Shown here piece by piece: positions 60,290 through 64,000 of a stretch of DNA of 64,000 nucleotides (position 1 is its first letter; every line of letters begins with the position of its first letter). Location: NCBI RefSeq assembly GCF_003634965.1, contig NZ_RBXP01000011.1:248001-312000 (forward strand), given 5' to 3'. Made by a program: the position numbers and the translations under genes. This DNA comes from Azonexus fungiphilus. Lineage in GTDB: Bacteria; Pseudomonadota; Gammaproteobacteria; Burkholderiales; Rhodocyclaceae. The notes beneath the pieces were generated by a model, which did no database searches, was not told where the DNA came from, and was given only the letters and a program-made list of their open reading frames with translations.

Positions 60290-63274
60290 ATGAATCCGCT
60301 CGTCGACAACGCCGTGCCGCTGCGCCAGAGCCTGCGCGTCCGCGTCGGACTGCTGGTCTGCGGCGCCGTGCTGGTCGTCGCCGGCGGCTTCGTCGGACTC
60401 GGCTTCGGACCGCTGGCCGAACGCATCGCCGCCAGCCATTTCGCGACCGCGACGACCCGCCTGCAGGCCGAACTCGACCTCGCCTTCAGCCCGGCCAACC
60501 GCCTGCTCGAGATGGCCGATGCCTGGCTGGCCCGGACCCCGCCGGCGATCGACGACCCCGATGCCTTCAACCACCTGTTCGAGCCGGTGCTGCGCGCCCT
60601 GCCCAAGGCCACCTCGGTGGTCGCCGGCGACAACGAGGGGCGTGGCTGGATGCTGCTCGAACTGCCCGACGGCGGCTGGCGCAACCGCCTCACCGACCGC
60701 GCCCGCTGGGGCGAGCGGCAGCGCTTTCTCGAACGCGACGCCGCCGGCCACAGCCGCGAATACTGGCAGGAACTCGACTACGACCCGCGCCGGCGCGACT
60801 GGTACCGCGCCGCCCAGGCCGGCGACGGCATCCGCTGGACGGCGCCCTACATCCTGTTCACCACCGGCGACCCCGGCATCACCGCCGCCCGCCGGATCAG
60901 TCTCGACGACGGCCGCCAGCTCGTCCTCGGCATCGACCTGATGCTGCGCGACCTGTCGGCGACGACGATGCAGGCCAGGGTCGGCGAGCACGGCCTGGCC
61001 CTGGTCCTGACCGAAGACCTGCGCGTCCTCGCCCTGCCCGCCGCCGCAGCCACCACCCCGGCGCAGGCGTGGCTGGCGAAAGTGCTCAAGCCGGCCGGCG
61101 AACTCGGCCTGCCGGCCCTCGACCGGGCCCTCGCCGAATGGCGCGAACGGCCCTTCGACAACGTCCGCCGGGTAGCCGGCGAGGATGGCGGCTGGTTCGT
61201 GCGCATCGTCGATTACCGGCTCGGCGACCAAACGCTGCACCTGGTCACCCTCGCCCCCTGCGCCGATTTCGCGCCCGACTGGCTGTCCGCCGGCGGCATC
61301 GCCGCCGCCGGCCTGCTGGCGATGCTGGCCCTGGCGGCCCTGGTCGTGCGCCAGCAGGCGCGACGCATCGCCCGGCCGCTCGAGGAGCTGGCAGCGGCCA
61401 GCAGCCGCATCGGCCAGCTTGATTTCACACCGCCCAGCCTGGTGCGCAGCTCGATCAGCGAAATCCGCCAGCTGGCCGCTGCCCACGACGGCATGCGACG
61501 CCTGCTGCAGCAGAACCACGCGCAGATCACCGCCCAGGCCGACGAGCTGCGCCAGCAGATCGCGGCGCTGCGCCAGGCCGAGGAAAAGGTGCGCGACAGC
61601 GAGGCCTACAACAAGCTGCTCTTCTCCGACTCGCGCATCCCGCTGGTCGTGCTCGACCCGGAGAGGGGCTGCTTCATCGACTGCAACCAGGCCGCCGCCG
61701 ACATCTACCGCTACGGCGACCGGCACAAGGTCATCGGTCTGCGCCCGGCCGACGTCTCGGCCCCCTACCAGTCCGACGGCCGGGCCAGCCCGGCGGCGAT
61801 CGACGAGAAGATCCGCAGCGCGCTGGCCTGCGGCTCGCTGGTCTTCGAATGGCGGCATCGCCGCCCGGACGGCGAACGCTGGGAGGCCGAGGTGCACCTA
61901 ATGGCCTTCCACCACGGCCCGCGCCAGTTGCTGCAGTTCAGCCTGCAGGACATCACCGACCGCAAGAAGGCGGCGCAGGCGCTCGAGCACCTGGCGCTCT
62001 ACGACCCGCTCACCGAGCTGCCCAACCGCGCCCTCTTCCTCGATCGCCTGCAGCAGGCACAAGGTCTGGCGACACGCAACGAGGGCAAGGTCGCGGTGCT
62101 CTTCCTCGACCTCGACCGCTTCAAGGAAGTCAATGACACGCAGGGCCACGAAGTCGGCGACGCGGTGCTGCGCGAGGTCGCCCGCCGTTTCCGCCACGTG
62201 CTGCGCCAGAACGAACTGCTCGCCCGCCTCGGCGGCGACGAATTCGCCGTCGTCGCGCCCACCGTCGAACATGCCGGCGCCGCCTACATCGCCGACCGCC
62301 TGGCGCACGCGCTCGACGCGCCGATCGCCGCTGCCGGCCACGTCTTCTCGCTCGGCGTCAGCATCGGCATCGCCGTCCACCCGAACGACGGCGGCACGCC
62401 CGACGAGCTGCTGCGCAACGCCGACATCGCCATGTACCGCGCCAAGGGCGGAGCGCAGCGCTACATGTTCTACGACCCCGGGATGAGCAGCGGCCTGGCC
62501 GAGCGCATCGCCCTCGCCCGCGACCTCAAGGCGGCACTGCAGGATGGCGACGGCGAGTTGGCACTGGCCTTCCAGCCGCAGTTCGACCTCGCCTGCAACC
62601 GCCTGGTCGGCGCCGAGGCCCTGCTGCGCTGGCAGCATCCGCAACAGGGTGCGATCAGCCCGGGGGTCTTCATCCCGATCGCCGAAGAGCGCGGGATGAT
62701 GCCGCTGCTCAGCACCTGGGTCATCGACGCCGCCTGCCGCCAGCTGCAGGCCTGGCAGGCGGCCGGCCTGGCCTTCCCCGGCCGCCTCTCGATCAACATC
62801 GCCGCCCAGCAGGTCGAGGACGCCACCTTCCCCAAGCAGGCCGGCGAGCGCATCGCGCAGCACGGCCTGACGCCGGCACGCTTCGAGCTCGAACTGACCG
62901 AGAGCGGGATGATGCGCAACATCGACCTGGCCATCGAACTGGCCAACCAGCTGAGCGCCGCCGGCTTCTCGCTGGCAATCGACGATTTCGGCACCGGCTA
63001 CTCGTCGCTGGCCTACCTGAAGCGCCTGCCGGCCGACAAGCTGAAGATCGACCAGTCCTTCGTCCGCGACATGCTGGTCGACCGCAACGACCACGCGATC
63101 GTCGCCACTGTCATCGCCATGGGCCGCACCCTCGGCCTGCGCACAATCGCCGAGGGCATCGAGAGCGCCGAACAGGCAGCCGCGCTGCTCGAGCTCGGCT
63201 GCCAGGAAGGCCAGGGCTACCTGCTCGGCCGCCCGGTAAGCGCAACGGTCTTCGCCGAGCGCTGGCTGCGCTGA
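60290..63274 (+). CDS. Membrane-bound PAS-GGDEF-EAL protein with extracytoplasmic sensor
   Basis: A 994-residue c-di-GMP protein. A first helix (about 20-42), a Cache-like periplasmic domain (DYDPRRRDWYRAAQAGDGIRW is typical) and a second helix (330-353) lead to a HAMP-like linker. A PAS domain (437-560) follows, then a GGDEF domain with an intact active site (LGGDEF near 647) and an EAL domain (GAEALLRW near 775, DDFGTGYSSL near 898). Both enzymatic motifs look functional. The start was set at MNPLVDNAV; the long frame upstream is antisense to the TolC-like gene. Confidence 0.92.
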   Translation: MNPLVDNAVPLRQSLRVRVGLLVCGAVLVVAGGFVGLGFGPLAERIAASHFATATTRLQAELDLAFSPANRLLEMADAWLARTPPAIDDPDAFNHLFEPVLRALPKATSVVAGDNEGRGWMLLELPDGGWRNRLTDRARWGERQRFLERDAAGHSREYWQELDYDPRRRDWYRAAQAGDGIRWTAPYILFTTGDPGITAARRISLDDGRQLVLGIDLMLRDLSATTMQARVGEHGLALVLTEDLRVLALPAAAATTPAQAWLAKVLKPAGELGLPALDRALAEWRERPFDNVRRVAGEDGGWFVRIVDYRLGDQTLHLVTLAPCADFAPDWLSAGGIAAAGLLAMLALAALVVRQQARRIARPLEELAAASSRIGQLDFTPPSLVRSSISEIRQLAAAHDGMRRLLQQNHAQITAQADELRQQIAALRQAEEKVRDSEAYNKLLFSDSRIPLVVLDPERGCFIDCNQAAADIYRYGDRHKVIGLRPADVSAPYQSDGRASPAAIDEKIRSALACGSLVFEWRHRRPDGERWEAEVHLMAFHHGPRQLLQFSLQDITDRKKAAQALEHLALYDPLTELPNRALFLDRLQQAQGLATRNEGKVAVLFLDLDRFKEVNDTQGHEVGDAVLREVARRFRHVLRQNELLARLGGDEFAVVAPTVEHAGAAYIADRLAHALDAPIAAAGHVFSLGVSIGIAVHPNDGGTPDELLRNADIAMYRAKGGAQRYMFYDPGMSSGLAERIALARDLKAALQDGDGELALAFQPQFDLACNRLVGAEALLRWQHPQQGAISPGVFIPIAEERGMMPLLSTWVIDAACRQLQAWQAAGLAFPGRLSINIAAQQVEDATFPKQAGERIAQHGLTPARFELELTESGMMRNIDLAIELANQLSAAGFSLAIDDFGTGYSSLAYLKRLPADKLKIDQSFVRDMLVDRNDHAIVATVIAMGRTLGLRTIAEGIESAEQAAALLELGCQEGQGYLLGRPVSATVFAERWLR

Positions 63275-63275
63275 A

Positions 63276-63593
63276 TCAGCAGCATTCCTCCTCGACCTGG
63301 AAGAGCAGTTCGAGCGCTTCCAGGTCGTGGCATTCCTCGAAGAACTCGCGGATTTGGTTGATGTGCGAATGAACCAGGAAGAGGTCGTCGGGCGCCGGCC
63401 CGCTCTTCGGCGTGCGCTTGGCCATGAAGTAGTTCCAGAACGGCTGCTCGCGGCCGCTGGCGACGATGTTGCGGGCGATCATCTCCATCACCCGACGGGC
63501 ATTGCCGGCACAGTCGATGCCGTCGAAACTGACATAGCGGTCGGTATTCCTGCTGCAGCCGCAAGCCGGCTGGCGATCCTGGGCGGTTTCCAT
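63276..63593 (-). CDS. cowN: N2-fixation sustaining protein CowN
   Basis: A 105-residue protein that protects Mo-nitrogenase from carbon monoxide. The family core RYVSFDGIDCAGNARRVMEM, then DDLFLVHSHINQIREFFEE and the terminal EEECC, is clear. The N-terminal ACGCS motif adds two Cys. The start at 63593 has an AAGGAG site. Presence of cowN implies that the organism fixes nitrogen. It lies downstream of a Crp/Fnr regulator gene on the same strand. Confidence 0.93.
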   Translation of the reverse strand: METAQDRQPACGCSRNTDRYVSFDGIDCAGNARRVMEMIARNIVASGREQPFWNYFMAKRTPKSGPAPDDLFLVHSHINQIREFFEECHDLEALELLFQVEEECC

Positions 63594-63627
63594 CGGTGGC
63601 TCCTTGAACGGTCGATGGCGGCATCTT

Positions 63628-63661
63628 GCCAGCCGACGCCGGGGCGCGTCCGTCGGCTGGC
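63628..63661. repeat. 11-bp perfect inverted repeat between the regulator gene and cowN
   Basis: GCCAGCCGACG (63628-63638) and CGTCGGCTGGC (63651-63661) are perfect inverted copies separated by 12 bp. It could be a hairpin ending the regulator transcript, although no uridine run follows, or two linked operator arms. It overlaps the CooA-like site. Confidence 0.7.
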
Positions 63662-63666
63662 CGACA
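63651..63666 (-). promoter_or_regulatory. CooA-like palindrome upstream of cowN
   Basis: On the minus strand TGTCG-GCCAGC-CGACG fits the CooA recognition pattern TGTCR-N6-CGACA with one end mismatch. Its centre is about 42 bp before a start site predicted from a CAAGAT -10 (63623-63628), the usual place for a class II activator. CowN is CO-induced through CooA in Rhodospirillum, as I recall. Confidence 0.45.
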
Positions 63667-63670
63667 GTCG

Positions 63671-64000
63671 CTAGATTTCGGCGCCGAGGCGGCGCAGGCT
63701 GTCGAGCGTGTGGATGTAGAGCACCCGCCGGCCCTGGCGACGGAGGATGCCGTCGCGCTCCCACTGGTTGAGCAGCGACGACACCGTCTGCCGGGTCGAG
63801 CCGAGCAGGCTGGCGATGTCCTCGGTACCGAGGTCGAGCGGCACCAGCCAGATGCCGCCGTCGAGCGGCCGCCCGCGGCGTTCGGCAAGGCCGGTGAGGA
63901 AGCGCGCCAGGCGTGCCGGCACCTCGCGGAAGGCGAGATCCTCGATCAGGTTGACTGCATTGACCAGGAGGCGGCCGAGGACGCGCATCATCACCGGCGT
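63671..64000 (-). CDS. Crp/Fnr-family transcriptional regulator (C-terminal part)
   Basis: Only about 110 C-terminal residues are inside the window; the effector domain lies beyond the right edge. The winged helix-turn-helix is clear: LGTEDIASLLGSTRQTVSSL followed by QWERDGILRRQGRRVLYIH. The dimerisation helix is LGRLLVNAVNLIEDLAFREV. The recognition helix RQTVS is of the CooA/CRP type rather than the VETISR of Fnr. Located 77 bp upstream of cowN, it is a candidate CO sensor. Confidence 0.85.
   Translation of the reverse strand, partial: TPVMMRVLGRLLVNAVNLIEDLAFREVPARLARFLTGLAERRGRPLDGGIWLVPLDLGTEDIASLLGSTRQTVSSLLNQWERDGILRRQGRRVLYIHTLDSLRRLGAEI

Overview
The window is GC-rich and almost fully coding. 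It reads as the chromosome of a betaproteobacterium, most likely a facultatively anaerobic, nitrate-respiring diazotroph of the Rhodocyclales (Dechloromonas/Azonexus-like). That placement is inferred from four things: the rpsB-to-bamA cell-envelope cluster, a nap nitrate-reductase operon divergent from narXL, a cowN gene (CO protection of nitrogenase), and an abundance of haem proteins, chemoreceptors and c-di-GMP proteins. No phage, insertion sequence, CRISPR array or replication origin was seen.

Bases 1-7850 (minus strand) carry the classical series rpsB-tsf-pyrH-frr-uppS-cdsA-dxr-rseP-bamA. It couples translation factors, UMP supply, isoprenoid and phospholipid precursors and outer-membrane quality control. 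A structured leader precedes rpsB, and bamA runs off the left edge. rfbD follows (minus), then map-glnD (plus), tRNA-His, and the protein-quality cluster tig-clpP-clpX-lon-hupB. tRNA-Val and two near-identical tRNA-Arg genes come next (18.7-19.1 kb).

Bases 19-30 kb hold a glrK-qseG-glrR two-component operon (minus), the ribosome ABC-F factor ettA, a methyltransferase, rlhA (23S rRNA hydroxylation) with a zinc-ribbon partner, yaeQ, small uncharacterised genes and an HDOD protein. At 30.4-33.2 kb a rhodanese precedes ilvBN. ilvBN has a clear attenuator: a 37-residue Val/Leu/Ile-rich leader peptide and a terminator.

Bases 33.2-44.6 kb are the anaerobic-respiration block. They hold a soluble zinc-binding chemoreceptor; a second NapC/NirT-type tetrahaem protein with a monohaem cytochrome; and the napFDAGHBC operon (minus), divergent from narX-narL (plus). 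A NarL/NarP-type 7-2-7 site lies between the two divergent units. NapC would pass quinol electrons to NapB and then NapA, NapGH gives a second quinol route, and NarXL senses nitrate. moaE (50.8 kb) supplies molybdopterin.

Bases 44.6-53 kb hold small membrane and DUF proteins, clpB with a sigma-32-type promoter, a Cache chemoreceptor, moaE and prfC. Bases 52.8-60.2 kb form a seven-gene heavy-metal RND efflux operon (minus). The window closes with a GGDEF-EAL protein, cowN, and the C-terminal part of a Crp/Fnr-family regulator. An imperfect CooA-like palindrome sits at a plausible position upstream of cowN.
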